Positions 33,700-45,299 of a stretch of 64,000 nt of DNA are shown one piece after another. The position numbers were made by a program, and so were the translations under genes. Source of the DNA: Eledone cirrhosa (taxonomy: Eukaryota > Mollusca > Cephalopoda > Octopoda > Eledonidae); the NCBI GenBank assembly GCA_964016885.1, contig OZ024740.1, positions 206,321,691 through 206,385,690 of the forward strand, in the 5' to 3' direction. How positions within the stretch are numbered: the first letter of the stretch is position 1; every line of letters starts with the position of its first letter. Below the pieces are notes generated by a model. The model did not search any database, was not told the DNA's origin, and worked only from the letters and a program-made list of their open reading frames with translations.

Positions 33700-36600
33700 A
33701 AATGTGATGGTAGTAGTATAATAACTAATTGTGATAGTGGGAAACGTGATGGGAGTAGTATAATAACTAATTGTGATAGTGGGAAAGGTGATGGGAGTAG
33801 TATAATAACTAATTGTGATAGTGGGACACGTGATGGGAGTAGTATAATAACTAATTGTGATAGAGGGAAAGGTGATGGGAGTAGTATAATAACTAATTGT
33901 GATAGTGGGAAAGGTGATGGGAGTAGTATAATAACTAATTGTGATAGTGGGAAAGGTGATGGTAGTAGTATAATAACTAATTGTGAGAGTGGGAAAGGTG
34001 ATGGTAGAGGTATAATAACTAATTGTGATAGTGGGAAAGGTGATGCGAGTAGTATAATAACTAATTGTGATAGTGGGAAAGGTGATTGTAGTAGTGTAAT
34101 AACTAATTGTGATAGTGGGAAAGGTAATGGTAGAGGTATAATAACTAATTGTGATAGTGGGAAAGGTAATGGTAGAGGTATAATAACTAATTGTGAGAGT
34201 GGGAAAGGTGATGGTAGTAGTATAATAATTAATTGTGATAGTGGGGAAAGGTGATGGGAGTAGTATAATAACTAATTGTGATAGTGGGAAAGGTGATGGT
34301 AGTAGTATAATAACTAATTGTGATAGTGGGAAAGATGATGGTAGTAGTATAATAACTAATTATGATAGTGGGAAAGGTGATGGGAGTAGTATAATAACTA
34401 ATTGTGATAGTGGGAAAGATGATGGTAGTAGTATAATAACTAATTGTGATAGTGGGAAAGGTGATGGGAGTAGTATAATAACTAATTGTGATAGTGGGAA
34501 AGATGATGGTAGTAGTATAATAACTAATTGTGATAGTGGGAAAGGTGATTGGGAGTAGTATAATAATTGTGATAGTGGGAAAGATGATGGTAGTAGTATA
34601 ATAACTAATTCTGATAGTGGGAAAGGTGTTGGTAGTAGTATAATAACTAATTGTGATAGTGGGAAAGGTGATGGTAGTAGTATAATAACTAATTGTGATA
34701 GTGGGAAAGGTGATGGTAGTAGTATAATAACTAATTGTGATAGTGGGAGAGATGATGGGAGTAGTATAATAACTAATTCTGATAGTGGGAAAGGTGATTG
34801 TAGTAGTATAATAATTGTGATAGTGCGAAAGGTGCTGGGAGTAGTATAATAATTGTGATAGTAGGAAAGGTGATGGGAGTAGTATAACTAATTCTGATAG
34901 TGGGAAAGGTGATTGTAGTAGTATAACTAATTGTGATAGTGGGAAAGGTGATGGCAGTATTATAATAACTAATTGTGATAGTGGGAAAGGTGATGGGAGT
35001 AGTATAATAATTAATTGTGATAGTGGGCATGGTGATGGTAGTGGTATAATAACTAATTGTGATAGTGGGAAAGGTGGTGGTAGTAGTATAATAATTGTGA
35101 TAGTGGGAAAGGTGGTGGTAGTAGTATAATAATTGTGATAGTGGGAAAGGTGATGGTAGTAGTATAATAACTAATTGTGATAGTGGGAAAGGTGATGGTA
35201 GTAGTATAATAACTAATTGTGATAGTGGGACACGTGATGGGAGTAGTATAATAACTAATTGTGATAGTGGGAAAGGTGATGGGAGTAGTATAATAACTAA
35301 TTGTGAGAGTGCGAAAGGTGATGGTAGTAGTATAATAACTAATTGTGATAGTGGGAAAGGTGATGGTAGTAGTATAATAATTGTGATAGTGGGAAAGGTG
35401 ATGGTAGTAGTATAATAACTAATTGTGATAGTGAGAAAGGTGATGGTAGTAGTATAATAACTAATTGTGATAGTGGGAAAGGTGATGGTAGTAGTATAAT
35501 AACTAATTGTGATAGTGGGAAAGGTGATGGGAGTAGTATAATAACTAATTGTGATAGTGGGAAAGGTGATGGTAGTAGTATAATAACTAATTGTGAGAGT
35601 GGGAAAGGTGATGGTAGTAGTATAATAATTGTGATAGTGGGAAAGGTGATGGTAGTAGTATAATAACTAATTGTGATAGTGAGAAAGGTGATGGTAGTAG
35701 TACAATAACTAATTGTGATAGTGGGAAAGATGATGGGAGTAGTATAATAACTAATTGTGATAGTGCGAAAGGTGATGGAAGTAGTAGGTGATGGTAGGAG
35801 TATAATAATTGTGATAGTGGGAAAGGTGATGGTAGTAGTATAATAATTATGATAGTAGGAAAGGTGATGGGAGTAGTATAATAATTGTGATAGTAGGAAA
35901 GGTGATGGGAGTAGTATAACTAATTCTGATAGTGGGAAAGGTGATTGTAGTAGTATAATAACTAATTGTGATAGTGGAAAAGGTGATGGTAGTAGTAAAA
36001 TAATTGTGATAGTAGGAAAGGTGATGGGAGTAGTATAATAATTGTGATAGTAGGAAAGGTGATGGGAGTAGTATAACTAATTCTGATAGTGGGAAAGGTG
36101 ATTGTAGTAGTATAATAACTAATTGTGATAGTGGGAAAGATGGTGGTAGTAGTATAATAAATAATTGTGATAGTGGGAAAGGTGATGGTAGTAGTATAAT
36201 AACTAATTGTGATAGTGGGAAAGGTGATGGTAGTAGTATAATAACTAATTGTGATAGTGAGAAATGTGATGGGAGTAGTATAATAACTAATTGTGATAGT
36301 GGGAAATGTGATGGTAGTAGTATAATAACTAATTGTGATAGTGGGAAAGGTAATGGTAGTAGTATAATAACTAATTGTGATAGTAGGAAAGGTGATGGTA
36401 GTAGTATAATAATTGTGATAGTAGGAAAGGTGATGGTAGTAGTATAATAACTAATTGTGATAGTGGGAAAGATGATAGGAGTAGTATAATAATTGTGATA
36501 GTGGGAAAGGTGATGGTAGTGGTATAATAACTAATTGTGATAGTGGGAAAGGTGATGGTAGTAGTATAATAATTGTGATAGTGGGAAAGGTGATGAGAGT

Positions 36601-37917
36601 AGTATAATAACTAATTGTGATAGTGAGAAAGGTGATGGTAGTAGTACAATAACTAATTGTGATAGTGGGAAACGTGATGGTAGTAGTATAATAACTAATT
36701 GTGATAGTGGGAAAGGTGTTGGTACTAGTATAATAATTGTTATAGTAGGAAAGGTGATGGGAGTAGTATAATAACTAATTGTGATAGTGGGAAAGATGAT
36801 GGTAGTAGTATAATAACTAATTGTGATAGTGGGAAAGGTGATGGGAGTAGTATAATAACTAATTCTAATAGTGGGAAAGGTGATGGTAGTATTATAATAA
36901 CTAATTGTGATAGTGGGAAAGGTGATTGTAGTAGTATAATAATTGTGATAGTGGGAAAGGTGCTGGGAGTAGTATAATAATTGTGATAGTAGGAAAGGTG
37001 ATGGGAGTAGTATAACTAATTCTGATAGTGGGAAAGGTGATGGCAGTATTATAATAACTAATTGTGATAGTGGGAAAGGTGATGGGAGTAGTATAATAAC
37101 TAATTGTGATAGTGGGAAAGGTGATGAGAGTAGTATAATAACTAATTGTGATAGTGGGAAAGGTGATTGTAGTAGTATAATAAGTAATTGTGATAGTGGG
37201 AAATGTAATGGTAGTAGTATAATAATTGTGATAGTGGGAAAGGTGATGGTAGTAGTATAATAATTGTGATAGTGGGAAAGGTGCTGGGAGTAGTATAATA
37301 ACTAATTGTGATAGTGGGAAAGGTAATTGTAGTAGTATAATAACTAATTGTGATAGTGGGAAAGGTGATGGTAGTATTATAATAACTAATTGTGATAGTG
37401 GGAAAGGTGATGGTAGTAGTATAATAACTAATTGTGATAGTGGGAAAGGTCATGGTAGTAGTATAATAACTAATTGTGATAGCGGGAAAGGTCATGGTAG
37501 TAGTATAATAACTAATTGTGATAGTGAGAAAGGTGATGGTAGTAGTACAATAACTAATTGTGATAGTGGGAAAGTTGATGGTAGTAGTATAATAACTAAT
37601 TGAGATAGTGGGAAAGGTGATGGTAGTAGTATAATAATTGTGATAGTGGGAAAGGTGCTGGGAGTAGTATAATAATTGTGATAGTAGGAAAGGTGATGGG
37701 AGTAGTATAACTAATTCTGATAGCGGGAAAGGTGATTGTAGTAGTATAATAACTAATTGTGATAGTGGAAAGGGTGATGGTAGTAGTATAATAATTGTGA
37801 TAGTGGGAAAGGTGGTGGTAGTAGTATAATAATTGTGATAGTGGGAAAGGTGATGGGAGTAGTATAATAACTAATCGTGATAGTGGGAAAGGTGATGGTA
37901 GTAGTATAATAACTAAT

Positions 37918-38092
37918 AGTTGTTTCTACGTTTGGCACAAGGCCAGCAAATACGCAGTGCATTACTGGTACTTTATTTTATCGACCCCGTAAGGATGAAA
38001 GGCAAAGTTAACCTCGACGGGATTTGAACTCAGATCGTAAAGGGACGTAACTACGCTGGAAAGCATGGCGTCCGACCTTCTACCGATACTGG
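37918..38092 (-). mobile_element. SINE fragment embedded in satellite, copy 6
   Basis: Same junctions, but with private changes (AATACGCAGTGC, AACTACGCTGG, TACCGATACT) and CTCGACGGG like copy 1. It lies outside the recent 5.8-kb duplication. Confidence 0.92.
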
Positions 38093-38404
38093 AAAGGTGA
38101 TGGTAGTAGTATAATAACTAATTGTGATAGTGGGACACGTGATGGGAGTAGTATAATAACTAATTGTGATAGAGGGAAAGGTGATGGGAGTAGTATAATA
38201 ACTAATTGTGATAGTGGGAAAGGTGATGGGAGTAGTATAATAACTAATTGTGATAGTGGGAAAGGTGATGGTAGTAGTATAATAACTAATTGTGATAGTG
38301 GGAAAGGTGATTGTAGTAGTGTAATAACTAATTGTGATAGTGGGAAAGGTAATGGTAGAGGTATAATAACTAATTGTGAGAGTGGGAAAGGTGATGGTAG
38401 TAGT

Positions 38405-39265
38405 CATCATCATCATCATCATCATCAACGTTTAACGTCCGTGTTCCACGCTTGCATGGGTTTGGACGGGGGTAGTCCCACTTGAGGCAAGAGTGATTGT
38501 CTTGCTCGCATAGGACTGTCTGGCAGGTTTTCTACAGTTGGATGCCCTTCCTAACACCAACCACATTTACAGTGTGGGTCTGGGAGGTTTTTACCGTGTT
38601 GCCTACACGGCCACATTACAGCGTGGGCTGTGTGTTTTTTTGTCGTGACACCTACACGATCTCATTTGTTTCGGCCCGGATGGCGCGGCACCAACATAAC
38701 TTTACATAGGACGGGGTGGTGTGGATGGGGTGGGGGTGGTGGTGGTGGGACGGGGTGTATTTTGTTAGAGATGCCTACTGGCAAGGCGGGTCTTCTCTGT
38801 TACTGAGTACCGCCAAAGGTCTCGGTCCAGTGACATTGTCTTGGAGAGGTGTAAGTGTGTGAGGTCGGAGTTTATCAGCTCGTCCCAGGTTTTTCTAGGT
38901 CTGCCTATTCCGTGGCTACCGTCTATCTTTATTGCCCTGCACTTTGTTATACAGCTATCGACTTTCATGCGCATCACGTGTCCATACCAACGTAGCCTTC
39001 TCTCGAGTAAACAACATCTGATCCCTCTTATCTCTAATTTTTTCCTTAGTTCGTTTATGCTTTGCCGTTCACGTATATTACTGTTACACATCCAGCGGAG
39101 CATGCAAGCTTCGTTCCTCTCTAGTCTGCGTATATCCTCTGCACACAATGCCCAGGTCTCACTGCCATGCAACATTGCTGTTCGTATGCAGGCATCGTAC
39201 AACCTGCCTTTCATTTTTAGGGAGAACCCTTTAGCAGCTAATAGTGGTATAAGCTCTCTGAACTT
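38405..39265 (-). mobile_element. 5'-truncated LINE inserted in satellite, copy 1
   Basis: The 3' end is at 38405 ((ATG)n tail on the minus strand) and the 5' truncation is at 39265, in the post-RT coding region. The left flank stops at GGTAGTAGT and the right flank resumes TAGTATAATAATT, giving a target duplication of 4 bp (TAGT). The 3' UTR and C-terminal coding match the copy at 41039-43344 closely. Confidence 0.88.
38765..39264 (-). pseudogene. LINE C-terminal coding fragment
   Basis: An open frame runs from the truncation through KFRELIPLLAAKGFSLKMKG, RLYDACIRTAMLHGSETWAL, LLERRLRWYGHVMRM and GRPRKTWDELINSDL to a stop at 38765. It corresponds to about the last 165 residues of the longer copy (41533-43344), with a slightly different C terminus (KTRLASRHL). 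There is no polymerase domain, so it is a dead fragment. An antisense open frame over the same bases (38841-39302) is a shadow. Confidence 0.85.
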
Positions 39266-41132
39266 TAGTATAATAATTAATTGTGATAGTGGGGAAAGGT
39301 GATGGGAGTAGTATTATAACTAATTGTGATAGTGGGAAAGGTGATGGGAGTAGTATAATAACTAATTGTGAAAGTGGGAAAGGTGATGGTAGTAGTATAA
39401 TAACTAATTCTGATAGTGGGAAAGGTGATGGTAGTAGTATAATAACTAATTGTGATAGTGGGAAAGGTGTTGGTAGTAGTATAATAACTAATTGTGATAG
39501 TGGGAAAGGTGATGGTAGTAGTATAATAACTAATTGTGATAGTGGGAAAGGTGATGGTAGTAGTATAATAACTAATTGTGATAGTGGGAAAGGTGATGGT
39601 AGTAGTATAATAACTAATTGTGATAGTGGGAAAGGTGATGGTAGTAGTATAATAACTAATTGTGATAGTGGGAAAGGTGATGGTAGTATTATAATAACTA
39701 ATTGTGATAGTGAGAAAGGTGATGGTAGTAGTACAATAACTAATTGTGATAGTGGGAAAGGTGATGGTAGGAGTATAATAATTGTGATAGTGGGAAAGGT
39801 GATGGTAGTAGTACAATAACTAATTGTGATAGTGGGAAAGGTGATGGTAGTAGTATAATAATTATGATAGTAGGAAAGGTGATGGGAGTAGTATAATAAT
39901 TGTGATAGTAGGAAAGGTGATGGGAGTAGTAAAATAATTGTGATATTGGGATAGGTGGTGGTAGTAGTATAATAAATAATTGTGATAGTGGGAAACGTGA
40001 TGGTAGTAGTATAATAACTAATTGTGATAGTGGGAAAGGTGATGGTAGTAGTATAATAACTAATTGTGATAGTGAGAAATGTGATGGGAGTAGTATAATA
40101 ACTAATTGTGATAGTGGGAAATGTGATGGTAGTAGTATAATAACTAATTGTGATAGTGGGAAAGGTAATGGTAGTAGTATAATAACTAATTGTGATAGTA
40201 GGAAAGGTGATGGTAGTAGTATAATAATTGTGATAGTAGGAAAGGTGATGGTAGTAGTATAATAACTAATTGTGATAGTGGGAAAGATGATGGGAGTAGT
40301 ATAATAATTGTGATAGTGGGAAAGGTGATGGTAGTGGTATAATAACTAATTGTGATAGTGGGAAAGGTGATGGTAGTAGTATAATAATTGTGATAGTGGG
40401 AAAGGTGATGAGAGTAGTATAATAACTAATTGTGATAGTGAGAAAGGTGATGGTAGTAGTACAATAACTAATTGTGATAGTGGGAAACGTGATGGTAGTA
40501 GTATAATAACTAATTGTGATAGTGGGAAAGGTGTTGGTACTAGTATAATAATTGTTATAGTAGGAAAGGTGATGGGAGTAGTATAATAACTAATTGTGAT
40601 AGTGGGAAAGGTCATGGTAGTAGTATAATAACTAATTGTGATAGTGGGAAAGGTGATGGGAGTAGTATAATAACTAATTCTGATAGTGGGAAAGGTGATG
40701 GTAGTATTATAATAATTAATTGTGATAGTGGGAAAGGTGATTGTAGTAGTATAATAATTGTGATAGTGGGAAAGGTGCTGGGAGTAGTATAATAATTGTG
40801 ATAGTGGGAAAGGTGATGGCAGTATTATAATAACTAATTGTGATAGTGGGAAAGATGATGGGAGTAGTATAATAATTAATTGTGATAGTGGGAATGGTGA
40901 TGGTAGTGGTATAATAACTAATTGTGATAGTGGGAAAGGTGGTGGTAGTAGTATAATAATTGTGATAGTGGGAAAGGTGGTGGTAGTAGTATAATAATTG
41001 TGATAGTGGGAAAGGTGATGGTAGTAGTCATCATCATCATCATCATCAGGTTTAGCGTCCGTGTTCCACGCTTCCATGGGTTTGGACGGGGGTTTTCCCA
41101 CTTGAGGCAAGAGTGGTTGTCTTGCTCGCATA

Positions 41133-41357
41133 GGACTGTCTGGCGGGTTTTCTACAGTTGGATGCCCTTCCTAACACCAACCACATTTACAGTGTGGGGC
41201 TGGGAGGTTTTTACCGTGTTGCCTACACGGCCACATTACAGCGTGGACTGTCTGGCGGGTTTTCTACAGCTGGATGCCCTTCCTAACACCAACCACATTT
41301 ACAGTGTGGGGCTGGGAGGTTTTTACCGTGTTGCCTACACGGCCACATTTACAGCGT
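41133..41357 (-). repeat. 112-bp tandem duplication in the LINE 3' UTR
   Basis: GGACTGTCTGGCGGGTTTTC starts at 41133 and again at 41245 (offset 112), with GGATGCCCTTCCTAACACCA and GGTTTTTACCGTGTTGCC in both. The shorter LINE copy has only one such block (38514-38625). Confidence 0.85.
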
Positions 41358-41532
41358 GGACTGTGTGTTTTTTGTCGTGACACCTACACGATCTCATTTG
41401 TTTCGGCCTGGATGTTGTGGGACCAACATAACTTTACATTGAAAGGGGCGGTGTGGGTGGGGTGGAGGTGGTGGGACGGGGGTGTGTTTTGATAGAGGTG
41501 CCTACTGACTGTAGTAGGTTTTTACTTTGTAT

Positions 41533-43344
41533 TTAGGTAAGGCGGGTCTTCTCTATTACTGAGTACCGCCAAAGGTCTCGGTCCAGTGACATTGTCTTGG
41601 AGAGGTGTAAGCGTGTGAGGTCGGAATTTATCAGCTCGTCCCATGTTTTTCTGGGTCTGCCTACTCCGTGGCTACCGTCTATCTTTATTGCCCTGCACTT
41701 TGTTATACAGCTGTCGTCTTTCATGCGCATCACGTGACCGTACCAACGTAGCCTTCTCTCGAGTAAACAACATCTGATCCCTCTTATTTCTAATTTTTTC
41801 CTTAGTTCGTTTATGCTTTGCCGTTCACGTATATTACTATTGCACATCCAGCGGAGCATGCAAGCTTCGTTCCTCTCTAGTGTGCGTATATCCTCTGCAC
41901 ACAATGCCCAGGTCTCACTGCCATGCAGCATTGCTGTTCGTATGCAGGCATCGTATAACCTGCCTTTCATTTTTAGGGAGAACCCTCTAGCGGCTAATAG
42001 TGGTATAAGCTCTCTGAACTTTTTCCATCCAGTTCTGACTCTAGCTACTGTACTTTCAGAGCACCCTCCCCCACTGCTGATTTTGTCACCCAGATAACGG
42101 AAGCTGTCCACTATTTCTATAGAACCCTCTGCGCAGTTGAAGGAGCTAGTATTTTGTGGGCACTTGCTGCTACTTATTGCACCAGAGCACCGGCCACATG
42201 TAAAATCTATGTTCTTAGTTAGCTTACCTGTGATCCCACTACATCTTTTATGCACCCATACTTTGCATTTGGGACATAAAATGGAGTTTCTACCTACGCC
42301 TTTCCTACACACTGAGCATGGCCATTTCCCCGATGGGACCGCCGCCTTATTTTCTTTCCTACAAACTAGAACTTTAGTCTTAGCCAGGTTAATTTTAAGG
42401 CCTTTTGATTCTAGGCCGTGCTTCCACGTTTGGAATTTCTTCTCTAGTTCGGTCATTGATTCAGCTATGAGCGTTAGATCATCTGTGTATAGGAGTTCCC
42501 ATGGGCAGCCGGTCTTGAACTCCTCTGTTATAGCCTGAAGGGCAATAATAAATGGTAGGGGGCTAAGTACAGAGCCCTGATGGACACCAACTTTTACGCT
42601 AAACTCTTCACTATATTCGTTGTTAATTCTAACCTTACTGACTGTTTCTTTATACATGGCTTGTATAGCTCTCACAAGCCATTCGTCAACACCTAGTTTT
42701 CTAAGAGACCACCAGATAATGGAACGGGGGACTCTGTCGAAGGCTTTCTCCAAGTCGACAAAAGCTAAATATAGGGGTTTACTTTTAGCTAGGTACTTCT
42801 CCTGTAGTTGTCGTACAATGTAAAGAGCGTCTGTGGTACTTTTGCCTGACACAAACCCGAACTGCATTTCATCTAGATCAATTCTCTCTCTGATTAGTTG
42901 CGCTATTACTTTTTCCGTGACCTTCATGACCTGGTCGATTAATTTAATGCCTCTATAGTTACTCCTATCTAGGGCATCTCCTTTTCCCTTATAGCAGTTA
43001 ACGATGCTGCTACGCCATTCCTTCGGAACAACCCCATTCTGTACGACTTGGTTAACTATCCGGGTGACCATGGTGTGTCCCACCGAACCAGATGCCTTCA
43101 GCATCTCAGCAACTATTTCCGAAGGCCCAGCCGCCTTACCCGTCTTCATATCTTTGATTGCCTTACTTATTATACTACCTTCAACTAACACTGCTGGTCC
43201 CTCTATTGGATCGATCTGGGGGAGACTGTCTTTCTCCCATTTGTTCTCCTCATTTAGAAGCCTTTCGTAGTGACACTTTCAAGCTACCTTCTTATCAGCG
43301 TCGGTGATGGCAAGTATGCCATCATCGTTAAGTACACACTTCTA
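41533..43344 (-). pseudogene. LINE ORF2-type protein: reverse transcriptase with internal zinc finger, 5'-truncated
   Basis: Coding for a reverse transcriptase used in target-primed retrotransposition. From the GTG at 43191 the open frame is 552 residues. Seen: GKGDALDRSNYRGIKL (69-84), motif A FVDLEKAFD (144-152), motif B GVHQGSVLSPL (202-212), catalytic YTDD (235-238), motif D GLKINLAKTKV (264-274), then an inserted PHD/RING-like finger (C292-x2-C295 ... C306-x2-C309 ... H314-x2-C317 ... C332-x2-C335), LHGSETWAL, RRLRWYGHVMRM and GRPRKTWDEL (512-520). Upstream of 43191 the same frame continues to the truncation, broken by a TGA at 43281-43279 where the context (VA*KCHYERLL) suggests a lost Trp. 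No endonuclease domain remains. The clade is jockey/RTE/CR1-like; I cannot place it more exactly. Confidence 0.85.
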
Positions 43345-45299
43345 TAGTAGTATAATAACTAATTGTGATAGTGGGAAAGGTGATGGTAGTAGTATAATAA
43401 CTAATTGTGATAGTGGTAAAGGTGATGGGAGTAGTATAATAACTAATTGTGATAGTGGGAAAGGTGATGGTAGTAGTATAATAACTAATTGTGATAGTGG
43501 GAAAGGTGATGGGAGTAGTATAATAACTAATTGTGATAGTGGGAAAGGTGATGGTAGTAGTATAATAACTAATTGTGAGAGTGGGAAAGGTGATGGTAGT
43601 AGTATAATAATTGTGATAGTGGGAAAGGTGATGGTAGTAGTATAATAACTAATTGTGATAGTGGGAAAGGTGATGGTACTAGTATAATAACTAATTGTGA
43701 TAGTGGGAAAGATGATGGGAGTAGTATAATAACTAATTGTGATAGTGGGAAAGGTGATGGTAGTAGTACAATAACTAATTGTGATAGTGGGAAAGATGAT
43801 GGGAGTAGTATAATAACTAATTGTGATAGTGGGAAAGGTGATGGTAGTAGTACAATAACTAATTGTGATAGTGGGAAAGATGATGGGAGTAGTATAATAA
43901 CTAATTGTGATAGTGCGAAAGGTGATGGAAGTAGTAGGTGATGGTAGGGGTATAATAATTGTGATAGTGGGAAAGGTGATGGTAGGAGTATAATAACTAA
44001 TTGTGGTAGTGGGAAAGGTGATGGTAGTAGTATAATAATTGTGATAGTAGGAAATGTGATGGGAGTAGTATAATAATTGTGATAGTAGGAAAGGTGATGG
44101 GAGTAGTATAACTAATTCTGATAGTGGGAAAGGTGATCGTAGTAGTATAATAACTAATTGTGATAGTGGAAAAGGTGATGGTAGTAGTAAAATAATTGTG
44201 ATAGTGGGAAAGGTGGTGGTAGTAGTATAATAAATAATTGTGATAGTGGGAAAGGTGATGGTAGTAGTATAATAACTAATTGTGATAGTGGGAAAGGTGA
44301 TGGTAGTAGTATAATAACTAATTGTGATAGTGAGAAATGTGATGGGAGTAGTATAATAACTAATTGTGATAGTGGGAAATGTGATGGTAGTAGTATAATA
44401 ACTAATTGTGATAGTGGGAAAGGTAATGGTAGTAGTATAATAACTAATTGTGATAGTAGGAAAGGTGATGGTAGTAGTATAATAATTGTGATAGTAGGAA
44501 AGGTGATGGTAGTAGTATAATAACTAATTGTGATAGTGGGAAAGATGATGGGAGTAGTATAATAATTGTGATAGTGGGAAAGGTGATGGTAGTGGTATAA
44601 TAACTAATTGTGATAGTGGGAAAGGTGATGGTAGTAGTATAATAATTGTGATAGTGGGAAAGGTGATGAGAGTAGTATAATAACTAATTGTGATAGTGGG
44701 AAAGGTCATGGTAGTAGTATAATAATTGTGATAGTGGGAAAGGTGATGGTAGTAGTATAATAACTAATTGTGATAGTGGGAAAGGTGATGGTAGTAGTAT
44801 AATAACTAATTGTGATAGTGAGAAATGTGATGGGAGTAGTATAATAACTAATTGTGATAGTGGGAAAGATGATGGGAGTAGTATAATAACTAATTGTGAT
44901 AGTGGGAAAGGTGATGGAAGTAGTAGGTGATGGTAGTAGTATAATAATTGTGATAGTGGGAAAGGTGATGGTAGTAGTATAATAACTAATTGTGGTAGTG
45001 GGAAAGGTGATGGTAGTAGTATAATAACTAATTGTGATAGTGGGAAAGGTGATGGTAGTAGTATAATAATTGTGATAGTAGGAAAGGTGATGGGAGTAGT
45101 ATAATAACTAATTGTGATAGTGGGAAAGGTGATGGTAGTAGTATAATAATTGTGATAGTAGGAAAGGTGATGGTAGTAGTATAATAACTAATTGTGATAG
45201 TGGAAAAGGTGATGGTAGTAGTATAATAATTGTGATAGTGGGAAAGGTGGTGGTAGTAGTATAATAACTAATTGTGATAGTGGGAAAGGTGATGGTAGT

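Larger units (their letters stand above)
30131..35970 (+). repeat. ~5.8-kb higher-order repeat, unit B
   Basis: Tandem partner of unit A with near-base-level identity where I compared them (for example 26670-27261 versus 32511-33102). Similarity ends near 36110, where the next units differ (AAAGATGGTGG versus AAAGGTGATGGC). Confidence 0.8.
41039..43344 (-). mobile_element. 5'-truncated LINE (non-LTR retrotransposon) inserted in satellite, copy 2
   Basis: 2306 bp. The (ATG)n 3' end is at 41039, the 3' UTR runs to 41532, and RT coding runs to the truncation at 43344. The flanking direct repeat TAGTAGT occurs at 41032-41038 and 43345-43351, while an undisturbed satellite monomer has it once, so this is a 7-bp target duplication. 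The 3' UTR shares the CGTTTAACGTCC / GGATGCCCTTCCTAACACCA block with SINE tails elsewhere in the window, the usual SINE-LINE tail partnership. Confidence 0.92.

Noticed and set aside
39283..39819. 178-residue + strand ORF of DSGKGDGSSIITNC repeats (and others of this kind)
   Set aside because: The frame is open only because the 42-bp unit has no stop in this phase; it ends at the first 38-bp unit.
41813..43270. Several + strand ORFs over the LINE
   Set aside because: They are antisense shadows of the reverse-transcriptase frame, with no features of their own.
38405..43344. Retrovirus or endogenous virus
   Set aside because: No LTRs, gag, protease or integrase motifs; RT type, 5' truncation and (ATG)n tail are those of a non-LTR element.
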